From the NCBI GenBank assembly GCA_019802505.1, contig JAFMOC010000378.1:232501-296500 (forward strand): a stretch of 64,000 nucleotides of DNA, given 5' to 3'. The notes beneath the pieces were generated by a model, which was given only the letters and a program-made list of their open reading frames with translations, was not told the DNA's origin and did not search any database. Both the position numbers and the translations under genes were made by a program. Shown here piece by piece: positions 60,201-64,000 of the stretch. The first letter of the stretch is position 1; every line of letters begins with the position of its first letter. The DNA is from Corydoras sp. C115 (taxonomy: Eukaryota > Chordata > Actinopteri > Siluriformes > Callichthyidae).

Positions 60201-62963
60201 TAATCTGCTCCGCGACGTAACATAGTCCGGTTTTTAAAGTGAACGCTGACATCGATCTTTATAAAAAGCTCATAAAATCTTTAAAATCATTCAAATGTAA
60301 TTCTTCCTTTCACCACATGACGGCAGCACCTCTATCTGTATGCCTCTGGCGGCCTTACTGTTGCACAGGGAATTGTGAGCATATTGTAAGATATTCAGGG
60401 GCCACTAGAGGGCAGAAGCGTGGCTTTTTGATTATTTCTCAGGACAACAACGTTAGAGAGCCGCCTCTTCACCTTAAATTTCTGGTTGTCTTATATCTTT
60501 TATATCAATTACAATTAAATAGGTTCTTCTGTAAATATGTTCATATCTGTTATGATGTTCATCGATTAATGATTTTTGTAATTAAAGACTTTTCCGTATT
60601 ATGTGGAATTTGCACGTTTTTATTTTGTATAAATGAAATATTTGATATTAATCTCACAGTTAAACAAACAGAGATTCTTTATATCGCGCCAATGTTTAAA
60701 GAAACGCCTTAAAATTAAAATTGTCAAAATACGACAAAATAATAACTAGCTGGACTGGAGCCTCCAGCGGAGCAACATGCGGCGGTCTGGAGTGTTACCG
60801 CGGTATTGTAACCCTGTACTGACCGACTGATCAGATAAATGTCTGAATGTTTACGTGTTCAGGTGATAAAAAAAATAAAAATAAAAAAATGCAAATCCTA
60901 CGTTTTAACGCTTCACAATTTGTTCATATTTTTAATTGTTTTTAATTAATTATTTAGTTTGTTTACTAGGTTGTCAATCCATCCATTATCTTCCGCTTTA
61001 TCCTCTATTAGGGTCACGGGGGGGGGGGGGGGGACGTTTCGGGCGCTGGGCAATACACCCAGGACAGGGGGGCAATCTATCACTGGGCACAACCTCACTC
61101 ACACAGACACACTCTATATGGGGCAATTTGGAGAACTCAGTTGACTTGATCCATGTTTTTGGACTGTGGGAGGAAACCGGAGAACCCGGAGGAAACCCAC
61201 GCGGACACGGGGAGAACATGCAAACTCCATCCAGATGGGGATTCAAACCGGGAATCCCTAGTGCTGAGAGGAGAACATGCTAAACCACTAAGCCACCGTG
61301 CCGCCCTTGACTAGGACATCTATATTATATTCATTCATTCATTATCTTCCGCTTTATCCTCTATTAGGGTCGCGTTTGGGTTCCCCATGCCCATCCAGGG
61401 GGGAACATCTCAGGCGCTGGGCAGATAGACCCAGGACAGGGGGGCAATCTATCACTGGACACACACTCACTCACACAGACACACTCTATATGGGGCAATT
61501 TGGAGAATTCAATTGACTTGATCCATGTTTTTGGACTGTGGGAGGAAACCGGAGAACCCGGAGGAAACCCACACGGACACGGGAGAGAACATGCAAACTC
61601 CACCCAGATGGGGATTCGAACCGGGAATCCCTAGCGCTGAGAGGAGAACATGCTAAACCACTAAGCCACCATGCCGCTCTGCATTATTATTATTTTTTAG
61701 AATTAGATTTATTTATATTTAGGAAAATGTTTTTTCAGACCTCGTGTCTCGTGTAAAACCCACATGTGAATCGTTGCCCTCAGGAACGGGGGCAACCTTC
61801 AGAAGCGCTCTAGATTAAAGGTTTATGCTGCGTCCATCCGCCGTGTGAGATTAAACTGCAGTTTTAATAAATCCCAAGGCGGCACGGTGGCTTAGTGGTT
61901 TAGCATGTTCTCCTCACAGCGCTAGGGATTCCTGGTTCGAATCCCAATCTGAGTGGAGTTTGCATGTCCTCCCCGTGTCCGCGTGGGCTTCCTCCGGGTT
62001 CTCCGGTTTCCTCCCACAGCCCAAAAACATGGATCAAGGTCATTTGAGTTCTCCAAATTGCCCCATATAGAGTGTGAATTTTTTAATTTGATGTTTAGTT
62101 AAAGAGTGGCTTAGTGGTTTGGCATGTTCTCCTCTCAGCACTAGGGATTCCCGGTTCGAATCCCAATCTGAGTGGAGTTTCCATGTCCTCCCCGTGTCCG
62201 CGTGGGCTTCCTCCGGGTTCTCCGGTTTCCTCCCACAGTCCAAAAACATGGATCAAGGTCAATTGAGTTCTCCAAATTGCCCCATATAGAGTGTGTTTCC
62301 ATGTTCTCCCCGTGTCCGCGTGGGCTTCCTCCGGGTTCTCCGGTTTCCTCCCACAGTCCAAAAACATGGATCAAGTCAATTGAGCTCTCCAAATTGCCCC
62401 ATATAGAGTGTGCCTGTGTGCGTCCAGTGATGGATTGGGCATGGGAAACCCCGTTCCTCAGTTCTAATATAGGTATGTGTATGTGTGCATGGTGGCTTAG
62501 TGGTTTAGCATGTTCTCCTCTCAGCACTAGGGATTCCGGTTCGAATCCCCATCTGGGTGGAGTTTCCATGTTCTCCCCGTGTCCGTGTGGGTTTCCTCCG
62601 GGTTCTCCGGTTTCCTCCCACAGTCCAAAAACATGGATCAAGTCAATTGAGTTCTCCAAATTGCCCCATATAGAATGTGTCTGTGTGAGTGAGTGTATCC
62701 AGTGATATCTGCCCAGCACCCCAAACGTTCTCCCCTGGATGGGCATGGGGAACCCCCCCCCCGACCCTAATAGAGGATAAAGCAGAAGATAATGAATGAA
62801 TGCTGATAATTGAGTGTCCTCTGTCTCTGTGTAGGTTCAGAAGGAGGCGCTGGCGCAGAGCGTTCTGGCCGAGGTTCCCGGTCAGGTGGTCAATTTCTTC
62901 AACATGATGAAGCTCTCGCCTCCCAATTCCAGCACGCCGGTCACCGCTCCCGTAAACCCTTAA
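33452..62963 (+). CDS. cpne3: Copine-3/copine-1-like, spliced coding span, two alternative terminal exons
   Basis: Fourteen shared coding exons encode 496 residues; either 59016-59126 (total 532) or 62835-62963 (total 538) supplies the C-terminus, close to the 537 of human CPNE3. Copines are Ca2+-dependent phospholipid-binding cytosolic proteins that move to membranes. C2A spans about residues 5-125, with Ca2+-binding aspartates expected at D22, D28, D81, D83 and D91 (MDIGSKSDPL, YDIDNKTVDLSDDDFLG). C2B spans about 140-265 (FGKSDPYLEF, YDYDNDGSHDLIG). The copine/vWA domain from about 290 has the MIDAS-like DFTGS (296-300) and LLIITDG (D427). Every intron is GT-AG with compatible phase and there is no internal stop. 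MATQCVSKVELTVSCANLLD is nearer CPNE3 than human CPNE1, but a fish cpne1 is possible. Confidence 0.93.
33670..33849 (+). CDS. cpne3: copine coding exon 2
   Basis: The acceptor TTTTCTCTCAG is separated from exon 1 by an 86-base intron; the donor is GTGAGG. The 60 codons read VGRSERVQNCLNPKFAKKF to DDDFLGELECTLGQ, the rest of the C2A Ca2+ loops. Confidence 0.96.
33880..34690 (+). repeat. Dispersed repeat, CTCF-like-motif family, two tandem copies
   Basis: GAACCTGCCAAATTTCAGCC and AACTCCACGGAAAGTTGGAA appear near 34108 and again near 34618. CAGCGATCAGCGTTCACT links this to the fam168b array, but the CCACTAG motif is broken here. Confidence 0.65.
34694..34870 (+). mobile_element. SINE (Mermaid-like) 3' fragment
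   Basis: Only the second half is present (TTCTCCAAATTGCCCCG to CCCCGGATGGACATGGGG), joined to non-SINE sequence upstream. Confidence 0.7.
34897..35247 (+). mobile_element. SINE (Mermaid-like), full length
   Basis: It begins GGGCGGCACGGTGGCTTAG and ends GATAATGGATGGATGG, directly abutting the truncated 5' end of the next LINE. Confidence 0.87.
35250..36300 (+). mobile_element. L2-like LINE, 5'-truncated, with 3' end
   Basis: The frame includes the reverse-transcriptase box YADDTQLHLSF, then KARHLKLNF. After a frame-breaking deletion near 35432 it continues SCRFLLYNIRKIRPFL, LVLSRLDYCNALLAGIP, SKYTPTRSLRSSEDC and AKWWNDLPNSVRKAESLNSF to a stop at 36118. The 3' end is GTCGCTTTGGATAAAAGCG followed by AAATGACTAAATG repeats. 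It lies in copine intron 2 and is not autonomous. Confidence 0.9.
36301..36640 (+). repeat. Teleost non-LTR-type 3' end repeat
   Basis: CCTCACAAGGTTTCTTCCTT, CTGTAAAGCTGCTTTGTGAC and a terminal (TTGAAC)n tail are seen. It is the same family as 205-590, which is in reverse orientation. It follows directly on the LINE tail. Confidence 0.65.
36787..36861 (+). CDS. cpne3: copine coding exon 3
   Basis: The acceptor GTTGTAACAG ends at 36786. The 25 codons read IVSSGTLTRPLILKNKKPAG, then KGTIT, followed by donor GTAAAA. This is the linker between the C2 domains. The donor departs from consensus at +5. Confidence 0.94.
37197..37268 (+). CDS. cpne3: copine coding exon 4
   Basis: The acceptor CGTCTTTCAG ends at 37196 and the donor is GTGAGT. 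The 24 codons read ISAEEVKDNRVANFEVEARK, then LDNK, the first strands of C2B. Confidence 0.95.
37308..38276 (+). mobile_element. Three tandem SINEs (Mermaid-like)
   Basis: Copies lie at about 37308-37628, 37645-37930 and 37950-38276. All lack the first 20 bases of the tRNA-like head and start at TTTAGCATGTTCTCC after the shared leader AAATTTGT. The identical breakpoints point to tandem duplication of one truncated copy. Confidence 0.85.
38660..39885 (+). repeat. Modular dispersed repeat with four exact-period 170-bp modules
   Basis: CTACAAAAACGAAATTCGCG or its close variants begins at 38881, 39051, 39221 and 39391, and a diverged fifth starts at 39561: four spacings of exactly 170. A head (TTTCCATTTACTTTGCATCA) precedes and a tail (GGCCACGCCCAC) follows. 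The module aligns with the reverse complement of the satellite monomer at 22656-32085 (for example GAGTCGGAGA.GGCT and TTCATTT..AGTGGAAA-like blocks). It lies in copine intron 4. Confidence 0.85.
39890..40247 (-). mobile_element. SINE (Mermaid-like), full length
   Basis: The (CATT)n tail lies at 39890, the body is complete, and the terminus is CCGTGCCGCCC. Confidence 0.88.
40320..40665 (-). mobile_element. SINE (Mermaid-like), head slightly truncated
   Basis: The copy ends at CTAAGCCACC, lacking the CGTGCCGCC terminus. Confidence 0.86.
40785..40865 (+). CDS. cpne3: copine coding exon 5
   Basis: The acceptor TAATGATGGCAG ends at 40784 and the donor is GTACGT. The 27 codons read DFFGKSDPYLEFYRQMDSGW, then QLAHRTE. 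The SDP motif supplies a C2B Ca2+ ligand. The polypyrimidine tract is weak (purine-rich just before the AG). Confidence 0.94.
40943..41032 (+). CDS. cpne3: copine coding exon 6
   Basis: A 77-base intron precedes it; the acceptor is CTTTTAAAG and the donor is GTAGAA. The 30 codons read VVKNNLNPCWKPFTIPLQSL, then CGGDLEKPIK. Confidence 0.95.
41188..41529. mobile_element. Tc1-like deletion derivative (342 bp) flanked by TA
   Basis: It starts CAGTGGTGTGAAAAAGTG and ends ACACCACTG, with TA on each side (41186-41187, 41530-41531). Inner repeats GCCCCCTTCCTCATTTCCTG and CAGGAAATGAGGAAGGGGGC are inverted copies. Almost all of the transposase is gone. Confidence 0.88.
41556..41600. repeat. (TA)n microsatellite
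   Basis: The tract is bordered by GTGTGTA and ACACAC, adjoining the following SINE. Confidence 0.95.
41608..42279 (-). mobile_element. Two SINEs (Mermaid-like)
   Basis: Copies lie at about 41608-41943 and 41956-42279. The junction is AACATGCTAAATTTTGACAA. Read in reverse, this matches the leader of the tandem SINEs at 37950 (AAATTTGTCAATATTTAGCA), so the pair shares history with that cluster. Confidence 0.85.
42277..42316. repeat. (TA)n microsatellite
   Basis: It directly abuts the SINE terminus CCGTGCCGCC. Confidence 0.95.
42381..42479 (+). CDS. cpne3: copine coding exon 7
   Basis: The acceptor TTTCTGTGCAG ends at 42380 and the donor is GTAAGC. The 33 codons read VECYDYDNDGSHDLIGIFET, then NMKRLQEASRVSP. 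DYDNDGSHD supplies the second set of C2B Ca2+ ligands. Confidence 0.96.
42515..42665 (+). repeat. Dispersed repeat, short TIR family (partial)
   Basis: It starts CCCAGGGTTCTCCTCTGCAG like the element at 5024 and includes ATATCGCGGATCACTTCTCG. The right terminal repeat is missing. Confidence 0.6.
42676..43029 (-). mobile_element. SINE (Mermaid-like), full length
   Basis: The tail is CATCCATTATCTTCCGC and the terminus is CCGTGCCGCCC. Confidence 0.87.
43076..43430 (+). mobile_element. SINE (Mermaid-like), inverted partner
   Basis: It begins TGGGTGGCACAATGGCTTAG. It has a long interrupted C tract (43355-43391) and lies only 47 bases from the opposite-strand copy, giving another fold-back pair. 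Confidence 0.87.
43517..43603 (+). CDS. cpne3: copine coding exon 8
   Basis: The acceptor GGATCTGCAG ends at 43516 and the donor is GTATGG. The 29 codons read AEFDCINQKKKQKKKNYKNS, then GVVSVKLCQ. The lysine-rich stretch is typical of copine linkers before the vWA domain. Confidence 0.95.
43678..43737 (+). CDS. cpne3: copine coding exon 9
   Basis: A 74-base intron precedes it; the acceptor is TTTGTCTCAG and the donor is GTAAGT. The 20 codons read IVKQYTFLDYIMGGCQINFT. FLDYIMGG..INFT is the conserved entrance to the copine domain. Confidence 0.96.
43746..43937 (+). mobile_element. tRNA-derived SINE, second family, split by a hAT element
   Basis: The head is CGCGGTACCTCAGTGGTTAG and the B box is GGTTCAAATCCC. 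The tail GCGCTTTGGATAAAAGTG breaks at GGCTAAAT (43937) and resumes at 44704 (AGCTAAATGACC). Confidence 0.88.
43938..44703 (+). mobile_element. hAT-type element with BED-zinc-finger remnant
   Basis: The ends are CAGGGATTCTTAACC and GGTTAAGAACCCCTG, near-perfect inverted repeats. They are flanked by GGCTAAAT and AGCTAAAT, an 8-base target duplication with one mismatch. An internal frame begins MEACFKRKVEDKN, like the start of ZBED5/SCAND3-related hAT transposases, and a QCVECGLML stretch follows. The element is non-autonomous. Confidence 0.85.
44731..44925 (+). repeat. LINE-derived segment, left arm of an inverted repeat
   Basis: It contains an RT-like DGVPQGSVV (near 44836-44862), AATATTGTTATCTATTC and ACTGGATCTGTACGCAG. 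The reverse complement recurs at 45962-46154 and 47085-47290. Confidence 0.75.
45730..45850 (+). repeat. L2-like LINE 3' tail fragment
   Basis: GATCAGGTTTGATGATTCTA leads to CATTTGTAAGGTGCTTTGG, matching the end of the LINE at 36170-36300. A second such tail is at 46440-46575. Between 44926 and 45730 the sequence is AT-rich with internal duplications (GACCATAAATCAAGAAAAAA at 45497 and 45616) and no recognisable gene. Confidence 0.65.
45962..46154 (-). repeat. LINE-derived segment, right arm of an inverted repeat
   Basis: This is the reverse complement of 44731-44925, with about 1 kb between arms. GTGTACCACAAGGATC appears here as GATCCTTGTGGTACACC. Confidence 0.75.
46153..46370 (-). mobile_element. 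tRNA-derived SINE, second family, nearly complete
   Basis: The minus strand runs from GGTAGCTCAGTGGTTAGGG through the body to a tail with GCTTTTATCC in reverse and (TTTACA)n. Confidence 0.88.
46765..46898 (+). CDS. cpne3: copine coding exon 10 (MIDAS motif)
   Basis: The acceptor TTCTCCTGCAG ends at 46764 and the donor is GTGAGG. It reads VGVDFTGSNGDPKHPDSLHY, then IHPNGVNEYLSAIWSVGLVV, then QDYD and two bases of a serine codon. DFTGS is the D-x-T-x-S metal site of the copine vWA domain. Confidence 0.97.
47085..47300 (-). repeat. LINE-derived segment, third copy
   Basis: It is homologous and parallel to 45962-46154 (ATAGATAACAATATTTATTA, CCACGTGGCATTTAAAGCA). Confidence 0.7.
47500..48310 (+). 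repeat. Dispersed repeat, CTCF-like-motif family, split by a SINE
   Basis: AAATCTGATTGGCTGAGCC and CCACTAGATGGCAG (47639) lie left of the SINE. GAGGACCAGATTATTAACGA and the downstream part lie right of it. It carries the intact motif. Confidence 0.75.
47687..48029 (-). mobile_element. SINE (Mermaid-like) inserted in the dispersed repeat
   Basis: The insertion is flanked by CAGAAAC on both sides, a likely short target-site duplication. It dates this SINE as younger than its host repeat. Confidence 0.87.
48457..48511 (+). CDS. cpne3: copine coding exon 11
   Basis: The acceptor TTTCTTAAAG ends at 48456 and the donor is GTACGT. One base completes a split serine, then DKMFPAFGFGAQIPPNWQ, a near-invariant copine block. 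Only 55 bases long, it would be missed by simple open-frame searches. Confidence 0.96.
48601..48652 (+). CDS. cpne3: copine coding exon 12
   Basis: The acceptor GCGATGTTGCAG ends at 48600 and the donor is GTGAGT. It reads VSHEFPLNFNPSNPFCA plus one base of glycine. It is another very short exon (52 bases). Confidence 0.96.
48810..49430 (+). mobile_element. Two tandem SINEs (Mermaid-like)
   Basis: Copies lie at about 48810-49122 and 49125-49430. Both begin after the same leader, AAGTCGTTCG, and both lack the tRNA-like head upstream of the B box, so the second arose by local duplication of the first. Confidence 0.87.
49513..49646 (+). CDS. cpne3: copine coding exon 13
   Basis: The acceptor TGCGTCTGCAG ends at 49512 and the donor is GTGAGT. 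It completes glycine, then reads VEGMVEAYRKCLPQVKLYGP, TNFSPIIKHVSAFAQQALQQ and QVAS. Confidence 0.96.
49951..51565 (-). mobile_element. Full-length Tc1-like transposon (about 1.6 kb)
   Basis: Inverted ends CAGTGGATATAAA and TTTATATCCACTG are flanked by TA dinucleotides (49949-49950, 51566-51567). Terminal repeats extend well over 100 bases (AATAATTTCACAACTTTTTC on the left, its complement on the right). It sits inside a copy of the modular dispersed repeat: GTGACCATGGTTTATAGA is to its left and CCTATTACC to its right, contiguous at 53548-53576. Confidence 0.93.
50170..51172 (-). pseudogene. Tc1-like transposase, one frame disruption
   Basis: The minus-strand frame starts MVRKELPEHQRDLIIQRYQS with a helix-turn-helix region (YKRISKSLNIPWNTVKTVI) and a GRP box (PRTGRPSKI). 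It continues to about 50737, where it shifts. The next frame carries the catalytic MLWSDETKVELFGHN, FQHDNDPKHTSKSTKEW and SPDLNPIEHLWGDLKR, a D-D-34-E type triad with all three acidic residues intact, and ends AVMKAKGAATKY. The family length is about 340 residues, and the two pieces together roughly match. A single indel appears to be the main lesion. Confidence 0.9.
51630..52449. mobile_element. Non-autonomous hAT element, copy 1 (820 bp)
   Basis: The ends are TAGGGGTGAGTTGCAATATT and GAATACAGCCCTA, flanked by an exact 8-base duplication GTTTTATC (51622-51629 and 52450-52457). The interior carries mirrored GTCGACTATGA-type blocks near both ends and no convincing protein. Confidence 0.92.
52450..53640 (+). 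repeat. Modular dispersed repeat, nearly complete single copy
   Basis: The head (ACACCTCCGGCTCATTGGG, TCACTTTGCATTGCATCACG) is followed by a module opening AGCTACAAAAATGAAATTTG with GAGTCAGAGATGGCTGCAGC, closest of all to the satellite monomer. A second module opens AGCTACAGACACGAAACTCG. The tail is rich in GGCCACGCCCA. A SINE interrupts the first module. Confidence 0.8.
52823..53179 (+). mobile_element. SINE (Mermaid-like) with clear target-site duplication
   Basis: It is full length from GGCGGCACGGTGGCATAG to a (GAAT)n tail. TTCCTATGGG occurs immediately before (52813-52822) and after (53180-53189), the best-defined insertion of this family in the window. Confidence 0.93.
53747..53983 (+). 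CDS. cpne3: copine coding exon 14 (last shared exon)
   Basis: The acceptor TGTGAGACAG ends at 53746 and the donor is GTGAGT. The 79 codons read QYFVLLIITDGVITDMDQTR, AAIVAASHLPMSIIIVGVGG, ADFSDMEILDGDDGRLKSPS, GEPAVRDIVQFVPYRKFQN. It ends in phase 0, compatible with either terminal exon. Confidence 0.97.
54250..54402 (+). repeat. Modular dispersed repeat, left part split by a hAT element
   Basis: GAGTGCTTGTGTACGGCTAA matches the head at 52555. The copy continues after the insertion at 56168-56330 (GTTTCCAAGATATTCCCGTT, CTGGAGTCAGAGACGCCTGC). Confidence 0.75.
54403..56167. mobile_element. hAT-type element (1.77 kb) containing a nested hAT
   Basis: The ends are CAGTGCTTCTCAA and TTGAGAAGCACTG, with flanking GAATAGAT and GAATCGAT (8 bases, one mismatch). 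It includes C-rich and (CA)n tracts at 54460-54535 and no convincing transposase frame, so it is non-autonomous. Confidence 0.88.
54643..55435. mobile_element. Non-autonomous hAT element, copy 2 (793 bp), nested
   Basis: It is nearly identical to 51630-52449, with the same ends, and is flanked by an exact 8-base duplication CTTATTAA (54635-54642 and 55436-55443). It lies inside the older hAT at 54403-56167. Confidence 0.93.
56442..56756 (+). mobile_element. SINE (Mermaid-like)
   Basis: It runs from GGGGCGGCACGGTGGCTTAG to the C tract and then gives way to (TA)n instead of the usual GAGGATAAAGC end. Confidence 0.87.
56760..56826. repeat. (AT)n microsatellite
   Basis: Over 60 bases of pure AT replace the normal SINE 3' end. 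Confidence 0.97.
56827..57135 (+). mobile_element. SINE (Mermaid-like), duplicate of the preceding SINE-(AT)n unit
   Basis: It shares CATGGGTCAAGTCAATTGAG and the breakpoint into (AT)n with the previous copy. Its head is GGGGTGGCATGGTGGTTTAG. Confidence 0.87.
57138..57203. repeat. (AT)n microsatellite
   Basis: This is the second AT tract, at the same place relative to its SINE as 56760-56826. Confidence 0.97.
57204..57710 (+). mobile_element. Two fused SINEs (Mermaid-like)
   Basis: The first copy runs to CTGCCCAGCGCCC (57465). It then switches to ATCTGGGTGGAGTTTCC of a second copy that continues to 57710, a chimera made by deletion or unequal exchange. Confidence 0.83.
57973..58278 (+). mobile_element. 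SINE (Mermaid-like), internally deleted
   Basis: It has GGGCAGCATGGTGGCTTAG. About 40 bases are missing after GCGTAGGTG and another block before GTGCACCCTG. Confidence 0.82.
58308..58650 (+). mobile_element. SINE (Mermaid-like), full length
   Basis: It has clean A and B boxes and a GATAATGGATGGAT tail. Confidence 0.88.
59016..59126 (+). CDS. cpne3: copine terminal coding exon A (alternative 1)
   Basis: The acceptor TTTCATTCCAG ends at 59015. The 36 codons plus TAA read APRQALAQCVLAELPDQLVC, then YFRLKNLQPPHDPDRS. After FQN of exon 14, an A-P start is what other copines show (FQNAP.EALAQ), so this looks like the canonical last exon. An AATAAA lies 195 bases after the stop. Confidence 0.93.
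   Translation, partial: APRQALAQCVLAELPDQLVCYFRLKNLQPPHDPDRS
59321..59326 (+). terminator. Candidate polyadenylation signal for the exon A transcript
   Basis: AATAAA follows GGTGAATAAT, between exon A and the SINE at 59342. It is the nearest canonical hexamer downstream of the exon A stop. No 3' end evidence is available. Confidence 0.4.
59342..60050 (+). mobile_element. Two tandem SINEs (Mermaid-like), full length
   Basis: Copies lie at about 59342-59694 and 59698-60050, both with heads starting GGGGGYGGCAYGGTGGC and GAAT tails. They share the unusual CAAGTCGATTGAG, suggesting one was copied from the other. Confidence 0.88.
60070..60245 (-). repeat. Dispersed repeat, CTCF-like-motif family, reversed fragment
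   Basis: ACCTCGAGTGTCTTATTGCT and AAATCGTTAATAATCTG are the reverse complements of blocks at 8860-8880 and 2510. The motif itself is absent from this fragment. Confidence 0.65.
60402..60415 (+). promoter_or_regulatory. CTCF-like core motif in unique sequence
   Basis: CCACTAGAGGGCAG fits the vertebrate CTCF core consensus CCASYAGRKGGCRS at every position. Unlike the array copies, it lies between repeats, in 60250-60950, where I otherwise see only AT-rich sequence. It sits between the two alternative terminal copine exons. Confidence 0.5.
60975..61678 (-). mobile_element. Two SINEs (Mermaid-like)
   Basis: Copies lie at about 60975-61305 (with a G run replacing part of its 3' region) and 61327-61678, both in reverse with CCGCC or CCGCTC termini. 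Confidence 0.87.
61878..62450 (+). mobile_element. Three truncated SINEs (Mermaid-like) in series
   Basis: Segments lie at about 61878-62085, 62106-62296 and 62297-62450. Each of the first two stops at CCCCATATAGAGTGTG and the next resumes inside the element. The shared GTGGGCTTCCTCC variant shows they are local duplicates. Confidence 0.83.
62487..62802 (+). mobile_element. SINE (Mermaid-like) 32 bases before terminal exon B
   Basis: It ends GATAATGAATGAATG just ahead of the exon B branch-point and polypyrimidine region. Confidence 0.86.
62835..62963 (+). CDS. cpne3: copine terminal coding exon B (alternative 2)
   Basis: The acceptor GTCTCTGTGTAG ends at 62834. The 42 codons plus TAA read VQKEALAQSVLAEVPGQVVN, FFNMMKLSPPNSSTPVTAPV, NP. 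EALAQ.VLAE.P.QVV..F matches copine C-termini, here closer to the CPNE3 pattern QVVGYFNTYKL. The entry phase equals exon A. The last 45 coding bases and the stop are the first unit of the following minisatellite. No other copine exons lie between A and B, so a separate second gene is unlikely. Confidence 0.9.
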   Translation, partial: VQKEALAQSVLAEVPGQVVNFFNMMKLSPPNSSTPVTAPVNP

Positions 62964-63885
62964 ACCTCCCAATTCCAGCACGCCGGTCACCGCTCCCGTA
63001 AAGCCTTAAACCTCCCAATTCCAGCACGCCGGTCACCGCTCCCGTAAAGCCTTAAACCTCCCAATTCCAGCACGCCGGTCACCGCTCCCGTAAACCCTTA
63101 AACCTCCCAATTCCAGCACGCCGGTCACCGCTCCCGTAAAGCCTTAAACCTCCCAATTCCAGCACGCCGGTCACCGCTCCCGTAAACCTTAAACCTCCCA
63201 ATTCCAGCACGCCGGTCACCGCTCCCGTAAAACCCTTAAACCTCCCAATTCCAGCACGCCGGTCACCGCTCCCGTAAACCCTTAAACCTCCCAATTCCAG
63301 CACGCCGGTCACCGCTCCCGTAAACCCTTAAACCTCCCAATTCCAGCACGCCGGTCACCGCTCCCGTAAACCCTTAAAACCTCCCAATTCCAGCACGCCG
63401 GTCACCGCTCCCGTAAACCCTTAAACCTCCCAATTCCAGCACGCCGGTCACCGCTCCCGTAAACCCTTAAACCTCCCAATTCCAGCACGCCGGTCACCGC
63501 TCCCGTAAACCCTTAAACCTCCCAATTCCAGCACGCCGGTCACCGCTCCCGTAAACCCTTAAACCTCCCAATTCCAGCACGCCGGTCACCGCTCCCGTAA
63601 ACCCTTAAACCTCCCAATTCCAGCACGCCGGTCACCGCTCCCGTAAACCCTTAAACCTCCCAATTCCAGCACGCCGGTCACCGCTCCCGTAAACCCTTAA
63701 ACCTCCCAATTCCAGCACGCCGGTCACCGCTCCCGTAAACCCTTAAACCTCCCAATTCCAGCACGCCGGTCACCGCTCCCGTAAACCCTTAAACCTCCCA
63801 ATTCCAGCACGCCGGTCACCGCTCCCGTAAACCCTTAAACCTCCCAATTCCAGCACGCCGGTCACCGCTCCCGTAAACCCTTAAA
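62919..63885 (+). repeat. 46-bp minisatellite born from copine exon B, about 21 units
   Basis: The unit starts CCTCCCAATTCCAGCACGCC and ends CCCGTAAACCCTTAAA. The first unit is the coding end of exon B (PPNSSTPVTAPVNP and stop). Units vary by CCC/GCC before TTAAA and by single-base length changes (45 and 47). The rest would be 3' UTR of the exon B transcript. No AATAAA is seen before the window ends; a (GT)n tract begins near 63987. Confidence 0.96.
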
Positions 63886-64000
63886 CCGGTCAACTGAAGA
63901 AAGACTTTCCCTGAATCCCGTATTCATAACCCATTATTAACCTGATTATGAACCTCTGTACATTAATAACATGCCCATCAGGGACGTGTGTGTGTGTGTG

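Noticed and set aside
60239..60712. A 157-residue frame on the + strand
   Set aside because: It is AT-rich, starts inside a reversed repeat fragment, has no domain, no splice context and low-complexity composition. It is probably chance.
58800..62963. A second, tandem copine gene ending in exon B
   Set aside because: No other copine exon (C2 or vWA) is found between 59126 and 62835, so a separate gene would have no body. An alternative terminal exon explains the data better.
62919..63885. CRISPR array
   Set aside because: Units are contiguous with no unique spacers, in a eukaryotic intron/exon context. It is a minisatellite. The same applies to the 17-bp and 162-bp arrays.

Overview
This is vertebrate nuclear DNA, almost certainly from a teleost fish. 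It holds two spliced genes on the + strand, set in introns packed with transposons and tandem repeats. The organism call rests on three things: conserved vertebrate proteins split by GT-AG introns, Tc1/hAT/L2-type elements typical of fish, and more than 50 copies of a tRNA-derived SINE resembling the Mermaid-type SINEs of catfish and relatives. An otophysan such as a catfish, characin or knifefish is my best guess, but this is inference.

Layout. 1-6420: the 3' part of fam168b (four coding exons plus a terminal coding exon with stop at 4947, then a probable spliced 3' UTR ending at an AATAAA near 6397). Its introns hold a 2.1 kb tandem array whose units each carry a CTCF-like core motif. 6440-18000: intergenic, with SINEs, a 740 bp (ATT)n tract, an L2-like LINE carrying a 3.3 kb 17-bp minisatellite, a decayed Tc1 element and a LINE fragment. 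18020-18204: probable promoter (palindromic NRF1-like site) and non-coding first exon of a copine gene. 18205-33450: copine intron 1, including a 1.3 kb tandem duplication and a 9.4 kb satellite array of about 162 bp units. 33452-62963: the copine coding exons, with an intact frame encoding two C2 domains and a von Willebrand A-like copine domain. The protein is closest to copine-3/copine-1.

The copine gene has two different terminal coding exons, 59016-59126 and 62835-62963. Both are open, both are spliced in phase 0, and both encode homologous copine C-termini, giving predicted proteins of 532 and 538 residues. The last 45 coding bases of the second exon, with its stop, have expanded into a 46-bp minisatellite of about 21 units running to 63885.

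Three tandem arrays can be traced to their parent sequence inside the window. The 17-bp minisatellite comes from a site in an L2-like LINE reading frame. The 162-bp satellite comes from an internal module of a dispersed repeat that has other copies at 38.7, 52.5 and 54.3/56.2 kb. The 46-bp minisatellite comes from a copine exon. All calls come from reading the sequence; coordinates of repeats are approximate to about 10-20 bases.
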